A stretch of DNA of 64,000 nt, from positions 1,054,001-1,118,000 of the forward strand of contig NZ_SMFZ01000002.1 in NCBI RefSeq assembly GCF_004339565.1, given 5' to 3'. Origin of the DNA: Pseudonocardia endophytica. GTDB lineage: Bacteria; Actinomycetota; Actinomycetes; Mycobacteriales; Pseudonocardiaceae. Made by a program: the position numbers and the translations under genes. Under the pieces are notes generated by a model. That model was not told the origin of the DNA and searched no databases. It saw only the letters and a list, made by a program, of their open reading frames with translations. This document shows, one piece after another, positions 7,227 through 15,438 of the stretch (position 1 is its first letter; every line of letters begins with the position of its first letter).

Positions 7227-7946
7227 GTGCTGCAGGCGGTGCTGAACGGGTCGCGGCCGTCGGACGCGCATCCCGCGCTGCCCGTACTGGCCCGGCACCT
7301 GGCGCGCGACGCGCGCGCCGTCGCACGGCTCGGCGTCACGTCGGTGCACGTGCACCCGCGCGACCAGCACGGCCAGGAGACGATCGACCCCGTGTACGTG
7401 CGGGACGCCGTCGCGCTCATCCGGCAGGAGGCGCCGTCGATGGAGATCGGCGTGACCACCGGCCGGTGGATCGTGCCGGACCCGAACAAGCGGGTGGAGA
7501 CGGTCCTGACCTGGGGTCGCCTCGGAGACGGCAAGCCGGACGTCTGCTCGGTCAACGTGCACGAGAAGGGCTGGACGGAGGTCTGCCGGGCCGCGCACTC
7601 GGTCGGCATCGACGTCGAGCTCGGCGTCTGGACCAGCGGTGACGCCGTCACACTCCGCCAGAACGGCGTGCCGCCCGGGACGCGCCGGGTGCTGGCCGAG
7701 TCCACCGTGACCGACCCGGAGACCGCGGTCGCCGAGGGCATCCGCATCCTGCGCGCGCTCGGCCAGCAGAACGTCCCGATCCTGCTGCACGGCGAGGAGG
7801 AGGGCGCCTGGCCCCTGCTCGAGTACGCGACCCGGGTCAAGATCGACGCCCGGATCGGCTTCGAGGACGTCCTGGTCCGCCCGGACGGGTGGCTGGCCAC
7901 CGGCAACGACGACCTCGTCCGGACGGCGCTGTCCTACCGCCCCTGA
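7227..7946 (+). CDS. BKACE-type (DUF849) beta-keto acid cleavage enzyme, short form
   Basis: 239 residues; most members have 270-310. The N-terminal LQAVLNGSRPSDAHPALPVL and the metal-binding VTSVHVHPRDQHGQE are diagnostic of the DUF849 TIM barrel that condenses beta-keto acids with acetyl-CoA using a divalent metal. Later strands carry VCSVNVHEKGWTE and IPILLHGEEEGAWPLLEYA. The start is GTG 7227, preceded by CGAGGAG. The shorter length comes mostly from reduced loops and C-terminus. It is monocistronic and followed by a dispersed palindrome. Substrate cannot be told: the family covers many beta-keto acids. Confidence 0.82.
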   Translation: MLQAVLNGSRPSDAHPALPVLARHLARDARAVARLGVTSVHVHPRDQHGQETIDPVYVRDAVALIRQEAPSMEIGVTTGRWIVPDPNKRVETVLTWGRLGDGKPDVCSVNVHEKGWTEVCRAAHSVGIDVELGVWTSGDAVTLRQNGVPPGTRRVLAESTVTDPETAVAEGIRILRALGQQNVPILLHGEEEGAWPLLEYATRVKIDARIGFEDVLVRPDGWLATGNDDLVRTALSYRP

Positions 7947-7979
7947 GCCCGCGCCCCTCTCGCCGACCCCCCCGATTTC

Positions 7980-8032
7980 CGAACGAACGGCACCTTCGAG
8001 CAATGACATTGCTCGAACGGCACCTTCGTTCG
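7980..8032. repeat. 53-bp dispersed palindrome, copy A (core in direct orientation)
   Basis: Arms CGAACGAA...TTCGAGCAATG / CATTGCTCGAA...TTCGTTCG around a 1-nt centre. The 7-bp core CGGCACC appears in the same orientation in both arms (7988-7994 and 8018-8024), so the hairpin has an unpaired internal loop. Lies between two convergent genes. See copies at 29955, 30049 and 33316. Confidence 0.85.
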
Positions 8033-8151
8033 GAGAGGGGAGGGTGACGCACCGACCTTGGAGCGGGACGAGACGTCGGCGCGGCGGGACGCGCAGCGCG
8101 GGGCGAGACGTCGGGCGTGGCGGGCGCGCCGGGCGAGACGCGGCGGCGGCC

Positions 8152-8808
8152 TCAGGCGTTCAGGACCGTCGCGACGATGCCGGCCAGGTGGGCCAGGCGC
8201 GCCAGCTCGGACGGGCGGAAGATCGGCCCGCCGGGGCGGCCGACGACCAGCGTCTTCGGCGGTGTGCCGGTGCCGAACGGTGCGGCCGCCAGCTCCGTGT
8301 CCAACGCGCGCCACGGCTCCGGCACCCAGTGCCGCTCGTCCAGCGCGACGGCCGAGTCGAGCGGCAGCCACGGCAGGTCCCCGGCACGCGTCTCCGGAGC
8401 GGCGGCGCTCTCGGCGATCCGGTAGGAGCGGCCGTGCTCGCTGACCGCGACGAGCGCCCATCCCGCTCGGAACAGTCGCGGCACCTCGTCGGCGAGCAGC
8501 GCCAGGCCCTTCGCCGGGTTCCCGGAGATCTCGTCGACCAGCTCCAGCTCGCGATGCGTGTCCAGGTGCCCGGTGTACGGGCGGACGGACTCCACGGCCA
8601 CACCGGGTACCGACTCGGCCGCCGTGATCAGCACGTCCGGCGGCCGTCCGGCCGGGAGCTCGACGGCGAGGTCGTCGACCGCCTGCCCGTCGCCGCGTTC
8701 GACGACGTCGACACTGAGGATGTCCGCGCCGGCGCCGCCCAGCGCCGACGCCACAGCGCCGAGGTTGCCGGGCTTGTCCGGGAGGATGACCCGGAGCAGG
8801 AACGACAC
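8152..8808 (-). CDS. ACT-domain protein
   Basis: 218 residues. The N-terminal ACT domain (residues 1-75) begins MSFLLRVILPDKPGNLGAVA, the consensus ligand-binding turn D-K-P-G. The remainder is a conserved actinobacterial region of unknown fold with no catalytic motif. ACT domains bind amino acids as allosteric sensors. It sits between ligA and gatC and is divergent from gatC, as I recall for Rv3013 in M. tuberculosis, so it is an ortholog by context. Partner and ligand are unknown. A dispersed palindrome lies downstream, between it and the BKACE gene. Confidence 0.85.
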   Translation of the reverse strand: MSFLLRVILPDKPGNLGAVASALGGAGADILSVDVVERGDGQAVDDLAVELPAGRPPDVLITAAESVPGVAVESVRPYTGHLDTHRELELVDEISGNPAKGLALLADEVPRLFRAGWALVAVSEHGRSYRIAESAAAPETRAGDLPWLPLDSAVALDERHWVPEPWRALDTELAAAPFGTGTPPKTLVVGRPGGPIFRPSELARLAHLAGIVATVLNA

Positions 8809-9118
8809 GTGGGTCCTCTCGGTCTTCGTGTGGTCGCCGGCACGCGGCCGGGGCGGGGGCCGCGGCCCGGCGACGCCCGGGGGGAGATCCTGCCAGCCGG
8901 CATCGCCGCCGACATCTCCGGTGACCGGACGGTACCGGGTGTTCCGGTGCCGCCGACCAGGCCCGCACCGCCCGACGGCCCGTCGCCGGTCGGTCCTAGA
9001 CTGGTCCTCTCACACCGGCGTGGTGCGCCGGTTCTCGCCCGGACCGCCGCCGCACCGCAGCCGGGTCCGCTGACACCCGGGCGCGTCGCGTCCGAAGGGA
9101 AACCACCCGAGGAGGGGC
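8809..9118. promoter_or_regulatory. Divergent intergenic region between the ACT gene and gatCAB
   Basis: 310 bp without a credible gene. TAGACT at 8997-9002 is the likely -10 of gatCAB, leaving a leader of about 110 nt. The strong Shine-Dalgarno CGAGGAGGGG lies just before the gatC ATG. I see no conserved leader structure or T-box. Confidence 0.5.
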
Positions 9119-9445
9119 ATGAGTGCCGATTCCCCCGCCGGTTCCGGTGGGGTCATCTCCCGGGACGAGGTCGCGCACCTCGCCCGTCTGTCGCGCCTGG
9201 CCGTCACCGACGACGAGCTCGACGTGTTCGCAGGCCAGCTCGACGTCATCCTGAGCTCGGTCGCGCGCGTGGGCGAGGTGGCCGCCGACGACATCCCACC
9301 GATGTCGCACGCCGTGCCGCTGCAGAACGTGTTCCGCCCGGACGAGCGCCGCCCGAGCCTCGACCAGGAGCAGGCGCTCTCCGGCGCGCCCGCCGCCGAG
9401 GAGGGCCGCTTCCGCGTGCCGAGGATCCTGGGGGAGGAGCAGTGA
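9119..9445 (+). CDS. gatC: Asp/Glu-tRNA(Asn/Gln) amidotransferase subunit C
   Basis: 108 residues, close to the usual 95-105. ISRDEVAHLARLSRLAVTDDEL is the family N-terminus and PPMSHAVPLQNVFRPDERRP is the conserved strap that wraps GatA. GatC stabilises the GatA-GatB complex. Start ATG 9119 has a near-perfect Shine-Dalgarno sequence. It overlaps gatA by 4 bp (GTGA), forming a tight gatC-gatA-gatB operon. Confidence 0.97.
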   Translation: MSADSPAGSGGVISRDEVAHLARLSRLAVTDDELDVFAGQLDVILSSVARVGEVAADDIPPMSHAVPLQNVFRPDERRPSLDQEQALSGAPAAEEGRFRVPRILGEEQ

Positions 9446-10941
9446 GCGACCTCGTCCGGATGACGGCCGCCGAGCTGGCCGGGAAGATCCACGCCAAGGA
9501 GGTCTCCGCGACCGAGGTCGCGCGGGCCCACCTGGACCGGATCGCCGCCGTCGACCCCAGGATCCACGCCTTCCTGCACGTCGACGAGCACGCCGCCCTC
9601 GCCAGCGCAGGGCTCGTCGACGAGCGGATCGCCGCGGGCGAGACGCCCGGGTCGCCGCTGGCCGGCGTGCCGCTGGCGCTCAAGGACGTGTTCACCACGG
9701 CGGACATGCCCACGACGTGCGGCTCGAAGATCCTCGAGGGCTGGCGCCCGCCGTACGACGCGACCGTCACCGCCCGGCTGCGCGCCGCCGGGATCACGAT
9801 CCTCGGCAAGACCAACATGGACGAGTTCGCCATGGGCAGCTCGACCGAGCACTCGGCCTACGGACCGACGCACAACCCGTGGGACCTCGACCGCGTCCCC
9901 GGCGGCTCGGGTGGAGGCTCCGCCGCGTCGCTGGCCGCGTTCGAGGCGCCGCTGGCGATCGGCACCGACACCGGCGGCTCGATCCGCCAGCCGGCCGCGT
10001 TCACCGGCACCGTCGGCGTCAAGCCGACCTACGGCGGGGTGTCGCGGTACGGGCTGGTCGCGTGCGCGTCGTCGCTGGACCAGGCCGGTCCGTGCGCGCG
10101 CACCGTGCTGGACGCCGCGCTGCTGCACGAGGTGATCGCCGGGCACGACCCGATGGACTCGACGTCGATCGACGAGCCGGTGCCGGACGTCGTCGCGGCC
10201 GCCCGCCGCGGTGCGGCCGAGGACCTGACCGGGCTGAAGGTCGGCGTCGTGCGCGAGCTCGGCGGCGAGGGATACGCCCCGGGCGTCCGGACCGCCTACG
10301 ACGCGGCGCTGCGCCGGCTGGAGAAGCTGGGCGCCGAGCTCGTCGAGGTCAGCTGCCCGCACTTCGAGTACGGCATGGCCGCGTACTACCTGATCCTGCC
10401 GAGCGAGGTCTCGTCGAACCTCGCCCGGTTCGACGCGATGCGCTACGGCCTGCGCGCGGACTCCGGCGCGAGCGCCGAGGAGGTCATGGCGAACACCCGC
10501 GAGGCCGGCTTCGGCCCCGAGGTCAAGCGCCGGATCATCCTCGGGACGTACGCGCTGTCGTCGGGCTACTACGACGCCTACTACGGCCAGGCACAGAAGG
10601 TCCGCACGCTGATCGGGCGGGACTTCGCGAACGCGTTCGCCCAGGCCGACGTGCTGGTCTCCCCGGCAACGCCGACGCTGCCGTTCCCGATCGGGGACAA
10701 GGTCGACGACCCGCTGGCGATGTACCTGAACGACCTGGCCACGATCCCGACGAACCTGGCCGGCACGGCGGGCATGTCGGTCCCGGCCGGGCTGTCCGAG
10801 GGCCTCCCGGTCGGCCTGCAGATCATGGCGCCCGCGCTCGGCGAGGCCGTGATGTACCGCGTCGGTGCGGCGTTCGAGGCCGCCCGCGACGCCGACGAGG
10901 GTGGCCCACTGATCGCGCGTGTCCCGGAGGTGGCCTCGTGA
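9442..10941 (+). CDS. gatA: Glutamyl-tRNA(Gln) amidotransferase subunit A
   Basis: 499 residues, an amidase-signature enzyme that frees ammonia from glutamine for transamidation of Glu-tRNA(Gln). The full catalytic triad is visible: Lys81 (PLALKDVF), cis-Ser156 (GGSGGGSAAS) and nucleophile Ser180 (GTDTGGSIRQPAAF). Length and spacing match the family. It is translationally coupled to gatC and gatB by GTGA overlaps. The downstream gltX and tRNA-Gln fit the indirect pathway. Confidence 0.98.
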   Translation: MSDLVRMTAAELAGKIHAKEVSATEVARAHLDRIAAVDPRIHAFLHVDEHAALASAGLVDERIAAGETPGSPLAGVPLALKDVFTTADMPTTCGSKILEGWRPPYDATVTARLRAAGITILGKTNMDEFAMGSSTEHSAYGPTHNPWDLDRVPGGSGGGSAASLAAFEAPLAIGTDTGGSIRQPAAFTGTVGVKPTYGGVSRYGLVACASSLDQAGPCARTVLDAALLHEVIAGHDPMDSTSIDEPVPDVVAAARRGAAEDLTGLKVGVVRELGGEGYAPGVRTAYDAALRRLEKLGAELVEVSCPHFEYGMAAYYLILPSEVSSNLARFDAMRYGLRADSGASAEEVMANTREAGFGPEVKRRIILGTYALSSGYYDAYYGQAQKVRTLIGRDFANAFAQADVLVSPATPTLPFPIGDKVDDPLAMYLNDLATIPTNLAGTAGMSVPAGLSEGLPVGLQIMAPALGEAVMYRVGAAFEAARDADEGGPLIARVPEVAS

Positions 10942-12440
10942 GTGCTCCGACCCTCGTCGACGTCGACGACGTCGTCGCCCGCTACGACCCGGTGCTCGGG
11001 CTCGAGGTGCACGTCGAGCTGTCCACGAACACGAAGATGTTCTGCGGCTGCGCGACGGAGTTCGGCGCCGAGCCGAACACCCAGGTCTGCCCGACCTGCC
11101 TCGGCCTGCCCGGATCGCTGCCGGTCGTGAACCGGACGGCCGTCGAGTCCGCGATGCGGATCGGGCTGGCGCTGAACTGCTCGATCGCGCCGTGGGGCCG
11201 GTTCGCCCGGAAGAACTACTTCTATCCGGACATGCCGAAGAACTTCCAGACCAGCCAGTACGACGAGCCGATCGCCGTCGACGGCTGGATCGACGTCGAG
11301 CTCGAGGACGGGACCACGGTCCGGGTCGGCATCGAGCGCGCGCACATGGAGGAGGACACCGGCAAGTCGCTGCACGTCGGTGGCGCGACCGGGCGGATCC
11401 ACGGCGCCGACTACTCGCTGCTCGACTACAACCGGGCGGGCGTGCCGCTGATCGAGATCGTCACGAAGATGATCCCGGACACCGGCGGTCGCGCGCCCGA
11501 GGTGGCCCGCGCGTACGTCACGCAGCTGCGGGACCTGATCAAGTCGCTCGACGTGTCCGACGTCCGGATGGACCAGGGCTCGATGCGCTGCGACGTGAAC
11601 CTCTCGCTGACCCCCAAGGGCGGCGAGCTGGGTACGCGCACCGAGACGAAGAACGTCAACTCGCTGCGGTCGGTCGAGCGGGCCGTCCGGCACGAGATGA
11701 GCCGGCAGGCGGGCGTGCTCGACGCGGGCGGCGAGATCGTCCAGGAGACGCGGCACTTCGAGGAGCAGTCCGGCACCACGCGCGCCGGGCGGCGCAAGGA
11801 GACCTCGGAGGACTACCGGTACTTCCCGGAGCCCGACCTGGTGCCGATCGCGCCGTCCGCGGAGTGGGTCTCGGAGTTGCGCGCGACGCTGCCGGAGCAG
11901 CCATGGGTACGGCGGAAGCGGCTGCAGACCGAGTGGGGCGTCTCCGACGAGGAGATCCGCGACCTGGTCAACGCCGGCGCGCTGGACCTGGTCGAGGCGA
12001 CGGTCGCGGCCGGTGCCCCGTCGCAGGAGGCCCGCTCGTGGTGGGTCGCCTACCTGGCGCAGCAGGCGAACACCCGCGAGGTGGAGCTGGCCGACCTCCC
12101 GATCGCCCCCGCGGACGTCGCCCGGGTGATCGAGCTGGTCGCGTCCGGCGAGCTGACGAACAAGCTGGCGCGCCAGGTCGTCGACGGCGTGCTCGACGGC
12201 GAGGGCACGCCGGACGAGGTCGTCGCCGCGCGCGGGCTGAAGGTCGTCTCCGACGAGGGCGAGCTCGTCGCCGCCGTCGACGCGGCACTGGCCGAGCAGC
12301 CGGACGTCGTGGAGAAGATCCGCGGCGGCAAGGTGCAGGCGGCCGGGGCGATCGTCGGTGCGGTGATGAAGGCGACCGGCGGCCAGGCCGACGCGAAGCG
12401 CGTGCGCGAGCTGATCCTGGAGCGTTGCGCGGCTGAATGA
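10938..12440 (+). CDS. gatB: Aspartyl/glutamyl-tRNA amidotransferase subunit B
   Basis: 500 residues. The N-terminal kinase-like catalytic half has YDPVLGLEVHVELSTNTKMFC, a zinc site (CGC...CPTCLGLPGSLP) and RKNYFYPDMPKNFQTSQYD. The helical and YqeY-like tail (from about residue 350) binds tRNA and ends KRVRELILERCAAE. GatB activates Glu-tRNA(Gln) with ATP and receives ammonia from GatA. GTG 10938 overlaps the gatA stop. Last gene of the operon. In mycobacteria a pfkA gene lies between gatA and gatB; here they are directly coupled. Confidence 0.98.
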   Translation: MSAPTLVDVDDVVARYDPVLGLEVHVELSTNTKMFCGCATEFGAEPNTQVCPTCLGLPGSLPVVNRTAVESAMRIGLALNCSIAPWGRFARKNYFYPDMPKNFQTSQYDEPIAVDGWIDVELEDGTTVRVGIERAHMEEDTGKSLHVGGATGRIHGADYSLLDYNRAGVPLIEIVTKMIPDTGGRAPEVARAYVTQLRDLIKSLDVSDVRMDQGSMRCDVNLSLTPKGGELGTRTETKNVNSLRSVERAVRHEMSRQAGVLDAGGEIVQETRHFEEQSGTTRAGRRKETSEDYRYFPEPDLVPIAPSAEWVSELRATLPEQPWVRRKRLQTEWGVSDEEIRDLVNAGALDLVEATVAAGAPSQEARSWWVAYLAQQANTREVELADLPIAPADVARVIELVASGELTNKLARQVVDGVLDGEGTPDEVVAARGLKVVSDEGELVAAVDAALAEQPDVVEKIRGGKVQAAGAIVGAVMKATGGQADAKRVRELILERCAAE

Positions 12441-12480
12441 TTCCGTCGTTTCGACGACGAGTGGCCGGTCGCGGTGGCCG

Positions 12481-12494
12481 TAGGTTCCGCACCC
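12481..12494 (+). promoter_or_regulatory. -10 box retained before the glycosyltransferase remnant
   Basis: TAGGTT (12481-12486) lies 8 nt before GTG 12495, the same geometry as the intact leaderless starts in this window. Confidence 0.4.
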
Positions 12495-12764
12495 GTGCGG
12501 ATCCTGGTGACCACCGCGCCCGGCGCGCGCGTCGGGCACGTGATCCTCCCGCAGGGCGCCGACCGGTTCCTCAAGGCCGACTCGCTCGCCGCCCGTGGCT
12601 GCGCCGTCCGTGGTCCGGCCGACCCGGAGGGCGTCCGGGCGGCCGTGCGTGACGTCGTCGCAGGGAGGCCCCACGACGACGTGACCGCGCTCGCGGGGGA
12701 GATCTTCGCCATACCGCCACCCTCGGCCGTCGCGGCCGAGCTGATCACTCGGCTCGCTCGACGC
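12495..12764 (+). pseudogene. Internally deleted MGT-type (GT1) glycosyltransferase remnant
   Basis: About 90 codons with strong coding bias that then fade with no stop in this frame until 14414, deep inside the next gene. The first residues, VRILVTTAPGA, look like the N-terminus of macrolide/UGT-type glycosyltransferases. They are joined directly to VILPQGADRFLKADSLAARG and to GVRAAVRDVVAGRPHDDVTA...IPPPSAVAAEL, which resemble the acceptor-end and extreme C-terminus of that family. The roughly 300 residues normally between are missing. I infer an in-frame internal deletion followed by loss of the stop. A real short protein is possible but less likely. The gap 12441-12927 holds nothing else. 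Confidence 0.55.
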
Positions 12765-12927
12765 CCAGGTCAGGGGCGTTCCTCAGGCCCGTCACAGCCG
12801 CCGCACAGGTTCGGGGGGCACTGTCGGATATGCGGTCGGTGGGTGCTTCTCGAGCCCCCGCGAAGGATCACTCACCGGCCGCCCCCGCCGATGGGTGCCG
12901 TCGGCTCCGGACGGAGGTGGCCTGGAG

Positions 12928-14010
12928 ATGACCGTGATCGACGACGCCGGGACGTCGGGTCGCCACGGGGCGGCACCGTTCCGAGGATCCGTGCTCGGGA
13001 ATCCGCCGGACGCCGGCGCCGATCCGGACGGTGGAGCCACTCCGACGGGTGCGCCGTCCGCCCACGCCGTTCCAGCCCGTGTGCCGGCCACCGACGCTGC
13101 TCGGCCGTGTGCGCCGTCGGCCGACGCGGTGCCGGCTCGCGTGCCGGCTGCCGACGCGGGGACGCGCGTGCCGGGCACCGACGCCTCCCGGACGCGTGTG
13201 CCCGCCGTGGACCACTTCCCAGCGGGTGTGCCGGACGGCGGGGTCCCGACGGCCCTGCACCGGGTCGGGACGCCCGGCAACCCGGCCGCCGCCGTCGCCA
13301 GCGTGCGGGGCCTGCGGACGGTCGGCGCCGACGCCGCGATGATCGCCGGGCACGGCAGCGGGCTCGCCGCCGCCGTCGCCGACGGGATCGGGGACTCCGC
13401 GGCGGCCGCCCGCGCCGCCCGCCGCGCCGCGGACGCCGCCGTCCGGTCCGCGCCGGGTGCGGGTACCCGCGCCGCGCTGCTGGCCGCGCGGGACGCCGTC
13501 GACGTCGAACCGAGCGGCGACACCGTGCTGGTCGTCGCCGCGGGCCTGCCCGGCGGCGGGTGGACGGTCTCCTGGGTCGGCGACTGCCGCGCCCTGCTCT
13601 GGGACGGCACGGAGCTGCGATCGATCACCCGCGACCACACGATGGCCGAGGAGCTGCGCGCGCTGGGCGTCGCGGCGGGCGGGTCGTGGGAGAACGTCGT
13701 CACGACGACCGTCCGTACCGCCGACCCGTCCACCGCCGGTCACGTCTGGGGCCCGCCCGGCGCCGGCACGCTCCTCCTGCTCACCGACGGGGTGCACCGC
13801 GTCCTGCCCGCGGAGCGGATCGCGGCCGTCCTGTCCGCCGCCGAGGAGGGCGGGTTCGAGGCGGGCGTGACGGCCCGTGCCCTGGTGGCCGACGCGCTCG
13901 ACGCGGGTGGACGGGACAACGCCACCGCCGCGATCGTCACGCTGCCCGACGCCTGGACCGGCCGGACGGGCACGGCGACGGTCCGCATCCCGACCCAGCG
14001 CACGTCCTGA
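12928..14010 (+). CDS. PP2C-like phosphatase domain protein with disordered N-terminus
   Basis: 360 residues. Residues 1-110 are Pro/Ala/Val-rich with repeated PARVPA-like steps and no fold. Residues about 115-350 follow PP2C (PPM): VADGIGD, WVGDCRALLWDG, ITRDHTMAEELRALG, LLLLTDGVHRVLP and GGRDNATAAIV. These supply the metal-binding Asp residues of motifs 2, 8 and 11. The usual first motif R-x-x-N-E-D is degenerate (RTVGADAAM), so activity may be reduced or altered. Start ATG 12928 has CGGAGGTGG upstream. PP2C enzymes oppose Ser/Thr kinases; none is adjacent. Confidence 0.8.
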   Translation: MTVIDDAGTSGRHGAAPFRGSVLGNPPDAGADPDGGATPTGAPSAHAVPARVPATDAARPCAPSADAVPARVPAADAGTRVPGTDASRTRVPAVDHFPAGVPDGGVPTALHRVGTPGNPAAAVASVRGLRTVGADAAMIAGHGSGLAAAVADGIGDSAAAARAARRAADAAVRSAPGAGTRAALLAARDAVDVEPSGDTVLVVAAGLPGGGWTVSWVGDCRALLWDGTELRSITRDHTMAEELRALGVAAGGSWENVVTTTVRTADPSTAGHVWGPPGAGTLLLLTDGVHRVLPAERIAAVLSAAEEGGFEAGVTARALVADALDAGGRDNATAAIVTLPDAWTGRTGTATVRIPTQRTS

Positions 14011-14198
14011 CGCGAACCCGTCCGCGTCGGGCTGCCCGCACGGTCCGGACTTCGCAGGGATTCCCGGAACTCGGCCACCCGGTCGACATCGCAGCCATGG
14101 CGGTGGTGCGACGCGGTGCGCAGCCACTGGTGCGATCTCGACCGGCTCGAGGCCGGTCCGCGCCCCGGGTCGTGCGCTCGCCGGCCTCGCAGGCCGGG

Positions 14199-14266
14199 GA
14201 GCAGGGCGGGGCTGGGTCGGGTGGAGCAGGGCGGGGCTGGGTCGGGTGGAGCAGGGCGGGGCCGGA
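14199..14266. repeat. 25-bp tandem repeat, about 2.7 copies
   Basis: Unit begins GAGCAGGGCGGGGCTGGGTC; copies start at 14199, 14224 and 14249, the last partial. It ends exactly at the stop codon of the convergent lipoprotein gene (14267). Lies in the convergent gap after the PP2C gene. Confidence 0.85.
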
Positions 14267-15385
14267 TCAGGCCGCGGAGCCCCCACCGCCGGCGGGCGGT
14301 TGGATGCGGATGACGCGGTCGTCGGTCGCGCCGGGGCGGCCGCCGTCGCGGTTCGCCGTCCCCAGCCAGAGCAGCCCGTCCGGGGCGGTGGCGGCCGACG
14401 ACAGCGCGCCGTAGGTGCCGGTCAGGACCGGCTGCGGATCGCCGGTGAACGTGCCGTTGTCGCCGGGGCGCAGGACGAACAGCGCTCCGGCCCGTCGTTC
14501 GGTGACGGCCAGGGTGCCCGGCAGCACGGCGCAGCCCGCGACGCCGGGCGCGTCCGGCCACGTCCACGCGGGCGGACCGAGCGTTCCCGGAGTGACGCGG
14601 TGCAGGACGTCGCGCGAACCGGCCCGGTCGGTCACCCACACCGTGCGGTCCATCGGGTCGACACACACCCCGCCCGGCGCCGAGACCCCGCGGGACAGCA
14701 CGGGAGACGCCGGGTCCGGGTTGCCGGGGGCCGGCCTGCCGAGGGTGTCGATCCGCAGCACGGCACCGGCCAGCGGACCCTCGCCCGCACCTGTCGCGAC
14801 CAGCAGCGACCCGTCGACGTCGACGGCCATCCGGGCGGCCTTCGGCAACCCGGTCAGCACCGGCTTCGGCGGCTCCCCCGGCGCGAGCCGCAGCACCTGG
14901 CCGTCGGTCGGTGTCCCGGCCAGCGCGTAGACCAGCCGGTCCTCCGCGTAGCCGGGGGAGAGCACGAGCCCGGTGAGGCCGGTCGCCGGATCCACCGGGA
15001 CGCGGGTGACCTCACGCGGCGGCGTCCCCTTCTTCACCTGCAGCACGCGACCGGTCGTGCGTTCGCCGACCAGCGCCTCGTCGCCCGTGGGCAGCACGGC
15101 GATCGCGCCGACCGGCGCCAGGCACGTCGCGACGACCTGGGGGTCCGGGTCCACGCACGGCTGCGGTGACGAGCTGCCGCCGGACGACGACGGCGGCGGC
15201 TGCTGACCGCTCGGCGGCGGGGCGGGCTCGCCGGACGGGGACAGAGCGGGCGGCCCGCCGAGCTCGCCCTGGCCCTCGGCCTTGGGCCGCCAGTCGCGGG
15301 GGCCCTCGTCCGGGAACGTCGCGCAGCCGCCGACGACGGCGAGTGCCGCGACGACGGCCGCCGCCACCGCCGCGCGCCGCATCAT
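14267..15385 (-). CDS. LppZ-like lipoprotein, glucose/sorbosone-dehydrogenase-type beta propeller
   Basis: 372 residues. It has a lipoprotein signal (MMRRAAVAAAV...VVGGCATF, acylated Cys near residue 21), then a Pro/Ser-rich linker (about 35-70) and a beta-propeller. Propeller repeats include PVGAIAVLPTGDEALVGERTTGRV, GLTGLVLSPGYAEDRLVYA, and LWLGTANRDG near the end. Exported and membrane-anchored. In M. tuberculosis lppZ (Rv3006) lies between gatB and doxX as here, so orthology rests on context and fold. No PQQ-binding residues are certain; the substrate is unknown. Start ATG 15385 lies 7 nt after a TAGCCT box. Confidence 0.82.
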   Translation of the reverse strand: MMRRAAVAAAVVAALAVVGGCATFPDEGPRDWRPKAEGQGELGGPPALSPSGEPAPPPSGQQPPPSSSGGSSSPQPCVDPDPQVVATCLAPVGAIAVLPTGDEALVGERTTGRVLQVKKGTPPREVTRVPVDPATGLTGLVLSPGYAEDRLVYALAGTPTDGQVLRLAPGEPPKPVLTGLPKAARMAVDVDGSLLVATGAGEGPLAGAVLRIDTLGRPAPGNPDPASPVLSRGVSAPGGVCVDPMDRTVWVTDRAGSRDVLHRVTPGTLGPPAWTWPDAPGVAGCAVLPGTLAVTERRAGALFVLRPGDNGTFTGDPQPVLTGTYGALSSAATAPDGLLWLGTANRDGGRPGATDDRVIRIQPPAGGGGSAA

Positions 15386-15438
15386 GCGTCCCAGGCTAGG
15401 CGGGCGCGGGTGATCTGCCGGTGAGTACCGTGCGGCCC
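15386..15438. promoter_or_regulatory. Divergent leaderless-type promoters
   Basis: TAGCCT read on the minus strand (15393-15398) is 7 nt from the lipoprotein ATG. TACCGT (15426-15431) is 7 nt from the dehydrogenase ATG 15439. The second box makes ATG 15439 a better start than GTG 15421, which would lie upstream of it. Confidence 0.5.

Noticed and set aside
12474..14414. 646-codon open frame from the glycosyltransferase remnant through the PP2C gene
   Set aside because: Only the first 90 codons look coding; after that it is a frame shadow of PP2C with strongly Arg-rich sequence.
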